From CAZNKO01 sp964573855 (GTDB lineage Bacteria; Patescibacteriota; Patescibacteriia; UBA9934; GWF2-40-263): a stretch of DNA of 43,449 nucleotides. Below, in pieces: positions 7,856-14,808 of the stretch (its first letter is position 1; each line of letters opens with the position of its first letter). The notes beneath the pieces are model-generated. The model had not been told where the DNA came from and ran no database searches. It saw nothing but the letters and a program-made list of their open reading frames with translations. The DNA is taken from the NCBI GenBank assembly GCA_964573855.1, contig CAZNKO010000004.1:1-43449 (forward strand), in the 5' to 3' direction. The position numbers were made by a program, and so were the translations under genes.

Positions 7856-7884
7856 AATATACTACATCTTCTTGACGCCGCCAA
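7856..7884 (-). promoter_or_regulatory. tRNA-Pro promoter
   Basis: On the minus strand, TTGGCG (7884-7879), a 17-bp spacer and TATATT (7861-7856), placing the start of transcription about 10 nt before the mature tRNA. Confidence 0.7.
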
Positions 7885-7901
7885 GCCCCGAGGTCTATCC
7901 T
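7872..7901 (+). promoter_or_regulatory. Promoter of the small membrane-anchored gene
   Basis: TTGACG (7872-7877) with an 18-bp spacer to TATCCT (7896-7901), overlapping the divergent tRNA-Pro promoter. The -10 is weak. Confidence 0.45.
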
Positions 7902-7940
7902 GGATTTCGTCACGGAACTCAAACAAAAGGAGGGAGAGCC

Positions 7941-8282
7941 GTGCTGAAACGTAAAAGTCTGTGGATCGCGACGATCCTGGTGATGGCGAGTCTCGTCGGA
8001 ATCTGGTGTGCGAGACGTGACCCAACAGAGGTGGTCGTAACAATCGCGCTCGAAAGAGCGCCGGTTCTGCACCTGGTGCCGGGACAGAAGTTCGAGACCG
8101 TTTCCGTCGACCCCCAGGGCCGCATCTGGGTCATCAGCCGGCCCATGGAGCCGGACGAGGAAGCGGACGAGCCGCGCCTCATCGATCTGCCGCCTGCAAA
8201 AGACGGCACCGTGCGGCATCTCATCATTCTGGAGTATCCTCGGGAGGCTCCGGAACAACTTCTCCCCGCGAAGGGGATCTGA
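7941..8282 (+). CDS. Small membrane-anchored protein, unknown function
   Basis: A 113-residue protein with an N-terminal membrane segment (about residues 6-22) and a short exported domain with the strand VSVDPQGRIWVISRPM and an acidic EPDEEADEP stretch. I do not recognise the family; the Cys after the hydrophobic segment lacks a good lipobox. GTG 7941 is chosen because AGGAGGG lies upstream at proper spacing; longer versions of the frame would run into the tRNA. It belongs to the set of isolated genes with strong Shine-Dalgarno sequences and their own terminator. Confidence 0.65.
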   Translation: MLKRKSLWIATILVMASLVGIWCARRDPTEVVVTIALERAPVLHLVPGQKFETVSVDPQGRIWVISRPMEPDEEADEPRLIDLPPAKDGTVRHLIILEYPREAPEQLLPAKGI

Positions 8283-8312
8283 CGCTGCCGCAAGGTCGCG
8301 TCTTTTCTTTTT
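8281..8312 (+). terminator. Terminator after the small membrane gene
   Basis: GACGC (8281-8285) pairs with GCGTC (8298-8302), followed by TTTTCTTTTT. The stem begins inside the stop codon. Confidence 0.75.
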
Positions 8313-9333
8313 AAAAATCCAATCCCTCCCGCGCTTTGACGCCGGAATAGAAATAATGTTTCCGCAGTTTCATTTCGGTCACAAGATCCGCGCGCTCGAG
8401 AAATGCCTCGGACGCGTTCCGACCGGTCATCACGAGCTCGAGGCGATCTGGTTTTTCCTGGAGAAGCGAAAGAACATCCTCGACTTTCAACATGCCGAGA
8501 TCAGTGGTCGAGTTGATCTCGTCCAAAATCACGACATCATAATCGCCTTTGAACATTTTCCGCACCTCCGCGAGCCCGCGTTTCGCCTCCGTGCGATCAA
8601 TCTCCTGAATCGAAAAATCGAATCGGTTCGTTTTTGGATCAATCCGATCCCGCCCAGTCGCCACATAGTGGATCGTGGATCGTGGATCGTGGATCGTGGC
8701 AAGGCTATCAAGAAATTTGCGCTCGTTATAGTGCGAGGTTCCGCCTTTATCAAAATAAACGATCCCGACTTTTCTCCCCGCCCCAAGCGCCCGAATCGCC
8801 TCCCCCAAGCCCGCGGTCGTCTTCCCCTTTCCGTTTCCAGTAAACACTTGAACGAGCCCATAACCCTCTCGACCCTTCTTTGTCTCGCCGCTTACCACGA
8901 TTCCCTCGGCGCGACGGTAAGCCTCGAGAACGTCGTTGATAAACATAAGAACCGTGACGTTGCTCGGGATCGATTGTCGAGGGTCGTGCCAGACATAGGC
9001 GTTATGTTCTTCCGAAAGACGGATCTCCTCTGTCCCAACGGGTATGATGTAAAAGATCCCTACAATTGGATTCCCCTGGATGTCGCCCTTCATTCCCCAC
9101 AATCCTACGTGAAATGGCCGCACTTTTTTCGAATCGATTTCAATCCCGACCTCTTCTCTCACCTCCCGAGTCAGGCCCTCGAGCGGGGTCTCCCCCGCAT
9201 CCATGCGACCGCCTGGCAAATCCCACCTCCCGGCAGAATTGCTGTGATCTCCTGCTCCGGCATCGCAGACGAACAAAATTTTCCCTTCGGGATTCACAAG
9301 CACAGCCTTATTCGCAACAAACTTTTTCTCCAT
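8311..9333 (-). CDS. Nudix hydrolase fused to corrinoid adenosyltransferase (CobA/CobO)
   Basis: A 340-residue two-domain protein. Residues 1-140 are a Nudix domain with a perfect box (GRMDAGETPLEGL then TREVREEVGI, about 42-64). Residues 155-340 are a CobA/BtuR-type ATP:corrinoid adenosyltransferase with the P-loop GNGKGKTT (166-173), VGIVYFDKGG and VVILDEIN. The CobA domain makes adenosylcobalamin from cob(I)alamin and ATP; the Nudix partner might remove a damaged nucleotide or triphosphate by-product, but that is a guess. Residues 211-223 come from a tandem GATCGTG repeat in the DNA, an in-frame insertion. A perfect TATAAT ends 6 nt before the ATG and a 30-bp palindrome lies just upstream. 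Confidence 0.88.
   Translation of the reverse strand: MEKKFVANKAVLVNPEGKILFVCDAGAGDHSNSAGRWDLPGGRMDAGETPLEGLTREVREEVGIEIDSKKVRPFHVGLWGMKGDIQGNPIVGIFYIIPVGTEEIRLSEEHNAYVWHDPRQSIPSNVTVLMFINDVLEAYRRAEGIVVSGETKKGREGYGLVQVFTGNGKGKTTAGLGEAIRALGAGRKVGIVYFDKGGTSHYNERKFLDSLATIHDPRSTIHYVATGRDRIDPKTNRFDFSIQEIDRTEAKRGLAEVRKMFKGDYDVVILDEINSTTDLGMLKVEDVLSLLQEKPDRLELVMTGRNASEAFLERADLVTEMKLRKHYFYSGVKAREGLDF
8672..8700. repeat. Tandem GGATCGT repeat inside the CobA domain
   Basis: Four head-to-tail 7-bp units (GGATCGT) within the coding sequence, adding a peptide with HDPRSTIH between adenosyltransferase strands. 7-bp units were inserted without breaking the frame. Similar repeats occur between genes at 20190-20284. 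Confidence 0.75.
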
Positions 9334-9339
9334 ACATCG

Positions 9340-9345
9340 ATTATA
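9340..9345 (-). promoter_or_regulatory. -10 box of the Nudix-CobA gene
   Basis: A perfect TATAAT on the minus strand, 6 nt before the ATG at 9333, so transcription would start at or next to the start codon (leaderless). No good -35 is seen; that region is covered by the palindrome at 9352-9381. Confidence 0.6.
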
Positions 9346-9351
9346 ATATCT

Positions 9352-9381
9352 TCACATAAGTGCCGATCGGCACCTATGTGA
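9352..9381. promoter_or_regulatory. 30-bp palindrome P1 upstream of Nudix-CobA
   Basis: Near-perfect palindrome with arms TCACATAAGTGCCG and CGGCACCTATGTGA, one mismatched pair. It covers the -35 region of the Nudix-CobA gene and ends one base from the stop of the PaaX-like gene. The first 19 bases recur exactly at 9922, at the start codon of that gene. A candidate operator, or the edge of a palindromic mobile unit. Confidence 0.6.
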
Positions 9382-9382
9382 A

Positions 9383-9925
9383 TCAAGAGCTAATTTCTTT
9401 TGCGTTAAAGATTCTCACCCAAGAAGTGACACGATGAGCGGCAAACAACCGAGCGAGAGCCCGCCCTGCATTAAACGGCGAGATCCAAACGCTCCATTGA
9501 ATAGGCAGAAAGCCAGCCTGAGAAAGAAACTCGCGAAGACTTTTCCTGATTTTTCGATGACGTTCCGGAATATCAAAGACGACCATGCAAACCCTCCCAT
9601 CTTCAAACAGATCGGATTTGAGGACAGACAAACGGAAGACCTCGTGTTTTCCTTGACGAGTCAAAGCGATCCGAAGCGATTTAGCACGACGATCGATGGC
9701 GATAAATTTTTGTTTTTCGAGTCGCGCAAGCGCTTGATGACGTTGCTTGTATTCTCGTGCTTTACGCATTTGTAGCAAACCATCCATCCCGTATTTCAAA
9801 TAGGCGACTGGACGATTTCCGAAGGTAACGAACGGATCCAATTGTTCTGCAATTTCTAAAAGAAGACGAGCGGTGAAAGATTGTTCGGCAAGTGAGCGCT
9901 GTTTTCGTTTTTTCTCTATCTTCAC
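9383..9925 (-). CDS. PaaX-like/Cas2-fold transcriptional regulator 1
   Basis: A 180-residue protein. The N-terminal part (about 15-95) looks like a winged helix (LARLEKQKFIAI, LRIALTRQGKHEVF). The C-terminal part (110-175) has the PaaX/Cas2-like ferredoxin fold: MVVFDIPERHRKIRKSL, a helix, then LPIQWSVWISPF. Such proteins are often labelled Cas2, but there is no CRISPR array or cas1 here, so a DNA-binding regulator is more likely. The start is GTG 9925, inside palindrome P2, which fits autorepression. A second, divergent copy lies at 30173-30691. Confidence 0.75.
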   Translation of the reverse strand: MKIEKKRKQRSLAEQSFTARLLLEIAEQLDPFVTFGNRPVAYLKYGMDGLLQMRKAREYKQRHQALARLEKQKFIAIDRRAKSLRIALTRQGKHEVFRLSVLKSDLFEDGRVCMVVFDIPERHRKIRKSLREFLSQAGFLPIQWSVWISPFNAGRALARLFAAHRVTSWVRIFNAKEISS

Positions 9926-9951
9926 ATAAGTGCCGATCGGACCTTATGTGA
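9922..9951. promoter_or_regulatory. 30-bp palindrome P2 at the start of the PaaX-like gene
   Basis: Arms TCACATAAGTGCCG and CGGACCTTATGTGA around a GATC-containing centre, sharing its first 19 bases and five preceding bases with P1 exactly 570 bp away. The GTG start codon of the regulator lies within it. Confidence 0.6.
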
Positions 9952-9978
9952 GGATCCTACTCTTCCTCTCCAAGACAG

Positions 9979-10015
9979 AAAAGCGAGGTCTTTCAACCCC
10001 GCCTCCTTTTTTATT
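9979..10015. terminator. Terminator after the ECF S-component gene
   Basis: On the minus strand GCGGGG and CCTCGC pair (one G-U) around an 8-nt loop and are followed by TTTTC. The plus strand also has a T-run after the stem, so it may work both ways. Confidence 0.65.
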
Positions 10016-10559
10016 TTGCCGGAGCGCCGAGCGTCCGCACCCATCTCCAAAGCGCTGGCGCTTCGAGGCGGTCGTTCTCGAGCACCCACCGATACAGGAG
10101 CGGGCTCACGATGGCGGACAAAACAACGGTACCCGCGAGATGCATCAACGTGAATGGAACCTGACCGACCAGCGCTTCCATGAACGGCTGGCCGAAAAAG
10201 AGGGGACCGACCGAGAGGCCTGTCACGGCGTCGTAGAGCAAGGTGCCGATGGCGCCGACAGTCGCATACACCAAGGAGTTATTCCGCCGGTTTTTGAGCA
10301 GGGCGTAAGAAAATGGTCCGAGAAGTCCGTACGCGATCGCCGTGATCCAGGTCCAACTGCCGATGCCGCTCGTCACCAAGTCGAAGAGGAAAATCGAGAG
10401 GAAGCCGAAGAGAAATCCACTCTTCCAGCCGTAGCGTTTGGCAAACGGCATCTGGGTCGCAAGGACTGGTTCCACGTTCGGCGGACGGAACGGGATGAGA
10501 CGAATGGCGAAGACGACCATCCAACCGATCACGAATTTTATCCAATTCTTCCGATCCAT
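10011..10559 (-). CDS. Probable ECF transporter S component
   Basis: A 182-residue polytopic protein with about five membrane segments. The arrangement of a first membrane helix, RPPNVEPVLATQM, a GWKSGFLFGFLSIFLFDL helix and then GSWTWITAIAYGLLGPFSY is that of energy-coupling-factor S components that capture vitamins. It starts 10 nt after nrdJ on the same strand and near a corrinoid adenosyltransferase gene, so cobalamin or a precursor is the likely substrate (inference from neighbours only). No EcfA/EcfT genes lie in the window. Confidence 0.68.
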   Translation of the reverse strand: MDRKNWIKFVIGWMVVFAIRLIPFRPPNVEPVLATQMPFAKRYGWKSGFLFGFLSIFLFDLVTSGIGSWTWITAIAYGLLGPFSYALLKNRRNNSLVYATVGAIGTLLYDAVTGLSVGPLFFGQPFMEALVGQVPFTLMHLAGTVVLSAIVSPLLYRWVLENDRLEAPALWRWVRTLGAPAK

Positions 10560-10569
10560 ACGTTTCGAA

Positions 10570-13500
10570 TCAGCTGCACCCAGACGTGCCGCCGCAGTTC
10601 AGACATTTGTAACAGGCGGCGTTCCGGACCATGATCGAGCCGCACGTGTCGCACACCGGCGCGTCGGCTTGATTATTGAAGGTGCCCGTGAGTGATTTCT
10701 TTCCCGCATCAAAGAGTTTTGGCTGCGCGTCTATTTTTTCAACGGTCGCGGACGCGGACTCGCTGCCATTGCCGTTTGTGAGCTCAATCGGTTTCGGCAC
10801 ATTCACCCCGACTTGCGTCTGGGCCTCGGGCGACAAGAACTTCAGCGCCATCCAACGGAAAAGGTAGTCCACGATGGATTTGGCAATCTTGATGTTCGGA
10901 TTGCTCGTGTAGCCCGAGGGTTCAAAGCGAGCGTGAACGAATTTGTTCACAAGCACCTCAAGCGGTACGCCGTATTGGAGACCGACGGACACGGCCTGCG
11001 CGAAGCTGTCCATAAGGCCCGAGATCACCGATCCTTCCTTTGCAATCGTGACAAAGAGCTCGCCCGGAGACCCGTCATCGTAGAGCCCAACCGTCAGATA
11101 CCCCTCGTGGTTGCCGATCGCAAACTTGTGGGTGATCGCCCGGCGCTCGTCCGGAAGCCGGCGGCGGCGGGGTTTGAAGTCAGGGGAAGAAGGCTGTGAG
11201 GGCGACGAGGGCTGTGAGGGCTGTGGAACAAGCGGTGCGGTCGCCACAGGAGCCGAGACCGGAACCTGCTCATTCGCCTTTTTCGCGTCTTTTTCCTTTG
11301 AAGTCGTCAGAGCCTGCTGACGCTTCGAGCCATCGCGATAAATCGCAATCGCTTTAAGTCCGGTTTTCCATCCCTCAAGGTACACCTTTTCAATTTCTTC
11401 CACGGTTGCGTCGTGCGGCATATTGACCGTCTTTGAAATGGCGCCGGACACGAACGGCTGCACGGCCGCCATCATATGGATGTGGGCCATGTAGTGGATC
11501 GTGCGCTTGCCGCGCGCCGCCTTAAAGGCACAGTCAAAAACCGGCAGATGTTCGTCCTTCAGATGTGGCGCGCCCTCAATCGTATCTGTCTCATCAATGT
11601 ATTTGAGAATTGCCTGCACTTCAGTCGGATTATAACCCAAACGCTTCAAGACTTCGGGGACCGTATTGTTCACGATTTTGAGCATGCCGCCGCCCACAAG
11701 CCACTTGTATTTAACGAGGGCGAGGTCTGGCTCAATGCCGGTCGTATCGCAATCCATGAGGAAAGAAATGGTGCCGGTCGGCGCAATGACCGAGATTTGC
11801 GCATTCCGAAGGCCGAAGCGCGAGGCGTGGTTCACGGTGTTGTCCCAAGATTTGCGCGATTCGTAGAGAAGATCCATGGGGACGCCCTGCGACGGAACTT
11901 GATAGGACGCGTCGCGGTGCATGCGCATCACCTCAAGGCAAGGCTCGGCATTCCGCTTGAAACCGGCAAACGGTCCGATCTTTTCCGCGATTTTCGCGGA
12001 TTGATAATAACAATGGCCGCTCTGGAGTGAAGTAATGGCGCCCGCAAAGTTGCGGCCCTCATCCGAGTCATACGCCAGGCCTCGGCTCATGAGAAGCGCC
12101 CCGAGGTTCGCATAGCCGATCCCAAGCGGACGATAATCGTAGCTGTTCTGTTCAATGGCCGGAGTGGGATAACTCGAGTTCCCGACAATAATCTCCATAG
12201 CCGTAATAATGATCTCGTTTGCTTTCTTGAACGCCTCGACATCAAACACCATCTCGCTCTCCCCGCCGCCCAGCGACGACGCCGCAGGGCTGGCGGGCCC
12301 GCCTGCCGTGCGCAGCTCGGCGGCGGGTTTGCGGAATTTCATGAGGTTCAAGGACGCGAGGTTGCAGGCGGAATCATCGAGAAACATATATTCGCTGCAT
12401 GGGTTCGACGCATTGATCCGGCCCGTGACGCGCGAGGTGTTCCAGCGGTTGACCGTCGTGTCGTACTGGATTCCAGGATCCCCGCACTGCCAAGCGGCCT
12501 CGGCCATTTTCCGGAAAAGATCGCGGGCGCGGAATTTCAGACTCGGCATGCCCGTCGTCACCTCACGGGTCGTCCATTCCCCGTCATTTTCAACGGCCTT
12601 CATCAACTCATCCGTGACGCGCACCGAATTGTTGGCATTTTGGAAATAAATGGAGCCATAGGCCGGACCATCCATGGAGCCGTCGTAGCCCGCATCAATC
12701 AGCGCCCAGGCCTTTTTTTCTTCTTCGGACTTACAGGTAATAAACTCCTCAATGTCCGGATGATCCACGTTTAAAATCACCATTTTGGCTGCCCGCCGCG
12801 TTTTGCCTCCGCTCTTGATGACCCCGGCAAAGGCGTCATATCCCTTCATGAAAGAGACCGGACCGGACGCACGGCCATTGGATCCCCCCAAATATTCTTT
12901 CTTGGAACGCAGGGTTGAAAGGTTGGTACCCGTCCCGGACCCGCCCTTGAAGAGCATGCCCTCGGTCATCGCAAGCTGGAGGATCGAGCGCATGTCATCC
13001 TGCACAGAATTAATAAAACAGGCCGAACACTGCGGAATCGGCGCGACCCCCACATTGAACCAAACCGGGGAATTAAACGCCGCCATCTGGTTCACGAGAA
13101 TATGGGTGAGCTCAGCCTCAAACGTGTCCGCATCCTCCATCGTCTGGAAATACCCGTCGCATCGGCCCCAATTCGCCATGGTGGTCGCAACCCGTGTGAC
13201 CAGTTGTTTGACGGAATATTCGCGGTCCGGATCCCCGACCTTCCCACGGAAATATTTCGATACCACCACGTTCGTGGCTGTCTGGGTCCACCATTTCGGC
13301 ACCTCAACTCCTTTCTGTTCAAACACAGTCTGCCCCTTTTCGTTCGTAATGCGCGCGTCACGCTTCTCCCACTCGATCAGATCATACGGATGCACCCCGG
13401 GCCGCGTAAAAAAGCGCTCCACGGTAATCCCATGACCATAGGTCGGCTCCTTCCCGCGCAGATTCCGGTTTACCTTAAAGGCCATGTACGACTTCGCCGT

Positions 13501-13812
13501 ATGCGTCATGTTGAAGTCAATAAACGTGACGTTCACCACGTCCCGCACGTCCGCATAGGTCGGCGTCGTGTGCCCGTCAAAACGCTTGACCAGCCGGGTC
13601 ATGACGTAGCTCGTGATCTTGTCCGTCAGATCCGGCTTCATGCCCGAGGCCCCAAGCGCTTTGGCAATCGAGAGGCGCAATTTTTGAATATCAAAATCTT
13701 CGGCTGCCCCATCGCGTTTTGCGATCTGTTTGATCGAGGTCAAGAATTGTAAAACCGCCTCCGAGATTTCCTCGGTCGAGCCTGTCTCTGCGCGCGTAAT
13801 GGGTTCGGACAT
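10570..13812 (-). CDS. nrdJ: B12-dependent (class II) ribonucleotide reductase
   Basis: A 1080-residue adenosylcobalamin-dependent ribonucleotide reductase. An ATP-cone-like region (KRDGAAEDFDIQKLRLSI) is followed by the ten-stranded barrel with FKGGSGTGTNLSTLRSKKE, NPCSEYMFLDDSACNLASLN and APTGTISFLMDCDTTGIEPD. A C-terminal extension ends in a zinc ribbon (CDTCGSIM, CYKCLNCGG). It makes deoxynucleotides without oxygen or a radical-generating partner. ATG 13812 is chosen over an in-frame ATG at 13860 because family sequence begins there. A short insert (GGPASPAASSLGGG) lies near the catalytic region. The promoter carries two NrdR-like boxes. Confidence 0.96.
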   Translation of the reverse strand: MSEPITRAETGSTEEISEAVLQFLTSIKQIAKRDGAAEDFDIQKLRLSIAKALGASGMKPDLTDKITSYVMTRLVKRFDGHTTPTYADVRDVVNVTFIDFNMTHTAKSYMAFKVNRNLRGKEPTYGHGITVERFFTRPGVHPYDLIEWEKRDARITNEKGQTVFEQKGVEVPKWWTQTATNVVVSKYFRGKVGDPDREYSVKQLVTRVATTMANWGRCDGYFQTMEDADTFEAELTHILVNQMAAFNSPVWFNVGVAPIPQCSACFINSVQDDMRSILQLAMTEGMLFKGGSGTGTNLSTLRSKKEYLGGSNGRASGPVSFMKGYDAFAGVIKSGGKTRRAAKMVILNVDHPDIEEFITCKSEEEKKAWALIDAGYDGSMDGPAYGSIYFQNANNSVRVTDELMKAVENDGEWTTREVTTGMPSLKFRARDLFRKMAEAAWQCGDPGIQYDTTVNRWNTSRVTGRINASNPCSEYMFLDDSACNLASLNLMKFRKPAAELRTAGGPASPAASSLGGGESEMVFDVEAFKKANEIIITAMEIIVGNSSYPTPAIEQNSYDYRPLGIGYANLGALLMSRGLAYDSDEGRNFAGAITSLQSGHCYYQSAKIAEKIGPFAGFKRNAEPCLEVMRMHRDASYQVPSQGVPMDLLYESRKSWDNTVNHASRFGLRNAQISVIAPTGTISFLMDCDTTGIEPDLALVKYKWLVGGGMLKIVNNTVPEVLKRLGYNPTEVQAILKYIDETDTIEGAPHLKDEHLPVFDCAFKAARGKRTIHYMAHIHMMAAVQPFVSGAISKTVNMPHDATVEEIEKVYLEGWKTGLKAIAIYRDGSKRQQALTTSKEKDAKKANEQVPVSAPVATAPLVPQPSQPSSPSQPSSPDFKPRRRRLPDERRAITHKFAIGNHEGYLTVGLYDDGSPGELFVTIAKEGSVISGLMDSFAQAVSVGLQYGVPLEVLVNKFVHARFEPSGYTSNPNIKIAKSIVDYLFRWMALKFLSPEAQTQVGVNVPKPIELTNGNGSESASATVEKIDAQPKLFDAGKKSLTGTFNNQADAPVCDTCGSIMVRNAACYKCLNCGGTSGCS

Positions 13813-13890
13813 ATGTTTTAGATTATAGGTGATAGGTTTTAGGTGATAAAAGACACACAATCCCTATCACCTAACACCTATAAGCTATAA
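13813..13890. repeat. Degenerate inverted tandem repeats in the nrdJ leader
   Basis: Short units of the type AGGTGATA and their complements (TATCACCT) recur on both sides of a centre near 13850, giving an imperfect hairpin in the predicted 5' leader just before the start codon. Confidence 0.55.
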
Positions 13891-13959
13891 CCTGTGGACA
13901 TTTGTGGGCAGAAGAAAAGAGGAGAAGGACAGGGCCCTTCCCCACTGTTCTTTACCACA

Positions 13960-13975
13960 ACACTACATCTTGTGG
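13960..13975. promoter_or_regulatory. NrdR-like box 1
   Basis: ACACTACATCTTGTGG matches the published NrdR-box consensus (acaCwAtATaTwGtgt) at 13 of 16 positions by my count. It lies just past the -10, near the predicted transcription start of nrdJ. Confidence 0.65.
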
Positions 13976-13984
13976 TCTAAAACC

Positions 13985-14013
13985 ATTTTAGACCCCAAGA
14001 TATTGTGTGTCAA
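13985..14013 (-). promoter_or_regulatory. nrdJ promoter
   Basis: On the minus strand, TTGACA (14013-14008), a 17-bp spacer and TAAAAT (13990-13985). The second NrdR-like box fills the spacer. The leader to ATG 13812 would be about 165 nt. Confidence 0.8.
13993..14008. promoter_or_regulatory. NrdR-like box 2
   Basis: CCCCAAGATATTGTGT matches the NrdR consensus at 13 of 16 positions and lies between the -35 and -10. It is 33 bp centre to centre from box 1, close to the three-turn spacing normal for paired NrdR sites. Confidence 0.65.
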
Positions 14014-14022
14014 AAGGTTGAG

Positions 14023-14031
14023 TTATCCACA
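14023..14031 (+). promoter_or_regulatory. DnaA box upstream of nrdJ
   Basis: A perfect TTATCCACA, 10 bp upstream of the nrdJ -35. In some bacteria DnaA controls nrd genes; a single box is weak evidence and not an origin. Confidence 0.45.
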
Positions 14032-14083
14032 GTGCCTTCCGAAAACCGACGCTTATTTTCCGCAAAATTGAGCCAAATCCACT

Positions 14084-14662
14084 TCAAAGCGGAATGGTAA
14101 GATTAATCGGGGCCGCTGGTGACGTCTCTCGAGCGAAATGGATCGGGATCCCCTTTCGCCCTTTCAGGCGATCCTCGTACGCGAGCGCCCCGTATTTCAA
14201 GCCATATTCGTACAGTTCTTTCGTAATGCGGACGTCATCGAGGCAATATTTCTTCACCTTTTCCTTCTCCCCCTGGCGCCACCATTCGACGGCTTGAAGT
14301 CCATGCCCGCTTTTCCGATGCCCAAGAGAGGCCGCGGCCACATCATCGAGCTTCAAGCGAAATCCAAGCGCTTTTTCAATCTGCTGCATGATGTCGAGAT
14401 GCGGAAGCTTGGAAAGGTCGCCGGCGTAATAATTATTCATGACAGGCACGTCAAAGGCCTTGGAATTATACCCGATCAGGCGCTCTGTGTGCTCGAGACG
14501 CGGCCAGAGCTCCGAAAACTCGTGCTCTTCGTAGCACCGATATTCGTCGGTTTCATAAAAATAGACGCCGATCACCGAAATTCTCAATTTCGAATGATCA
14601 TAGGCGCCCACATCCTGAAAGGTATTCTGGGTCTCTATATCGAACACGATTTCTTTGGACAT
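14084..14662 (-). CDS. Predicted 3'-5' exonuclease, RNase H-like (YprB type)
   Basis: A 192-residue protein of the DEDD/RNase H-like superfamily: EIVFDIETQ near the N-terminus, RLIGYNSKAFDVPVM in the middle, LDDVAAASLG, and YCLDDVRITKELYEYG with the final catalytic Asp. It would degrade DNA or RNA from the 3' end with divalent metals. ATG 14662 is chosen because the motif-bearing sequence begins two residues later and the region upstream is a dispersed repeat. It precedes nrdJ on the same strand but nrdJ has its own promoter. Confidence 0.8.
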   Translation of the reverse strand: MSKEIVFDIETQNTFQDVGAYDHSKLRISVIGVYFYETDEYRCYEEHEFSELWPRLEHTERLIGYNSKAFDVPVMNNYYAGDLSKLPHLDIMQQIEKALGFRLKLDDVAAASLGHRKSGHGLQAVEWWRQGEKEKVKKYCLDDVRITKELYEYGLKYGALAYEDRLKGRKGIPIHFARETSPAAPINLTIPL

Positions 14663-14668
14663 AGGGGG

Positions 14669-14747
14669 ATGTTCGGTGCTGTCTGACGACGCTTTACAGC
14701 GTTCGGCTGGCGTCTGACAGGTTCGGTGCCTGATGGCCGTTCGATCA
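14669..14747. repeat. Dispersed repeat R1, copy A
   Basis: About 78 bp that closely match 21045-21124, including the shared blocks GTGCCTGATGG and CTGACGAC. It lies immediately upstream of a minus-strand start codon, as does copy B. Confidence 0.7.
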
Positions 14748-14808
14748 TTATCTCCGCCGCCGAACCTCGAAAGATTATCACAATCTCCTCGCCCAGCCAA
14801 CCTGTGGA

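Noticed and set aside
9383..9925. CRISPR Cas2
   Set aside because: The fold resembles Cas2, but there is an N-terminal winged helix, and no cas1 or repeat-spacer array exists in the window.
13813..13978. Cobalamin riboswitch in the nrdJ leader
   Set aside because: I see no B12-box-like conserved core; the leader is dominated by AGGTGATA repeats.
14023..14031. Replication origin
   Set aside because: Only one perfect DnaA box, without a box cluster, AT-rich unwinding region, dnaA or dnaN.
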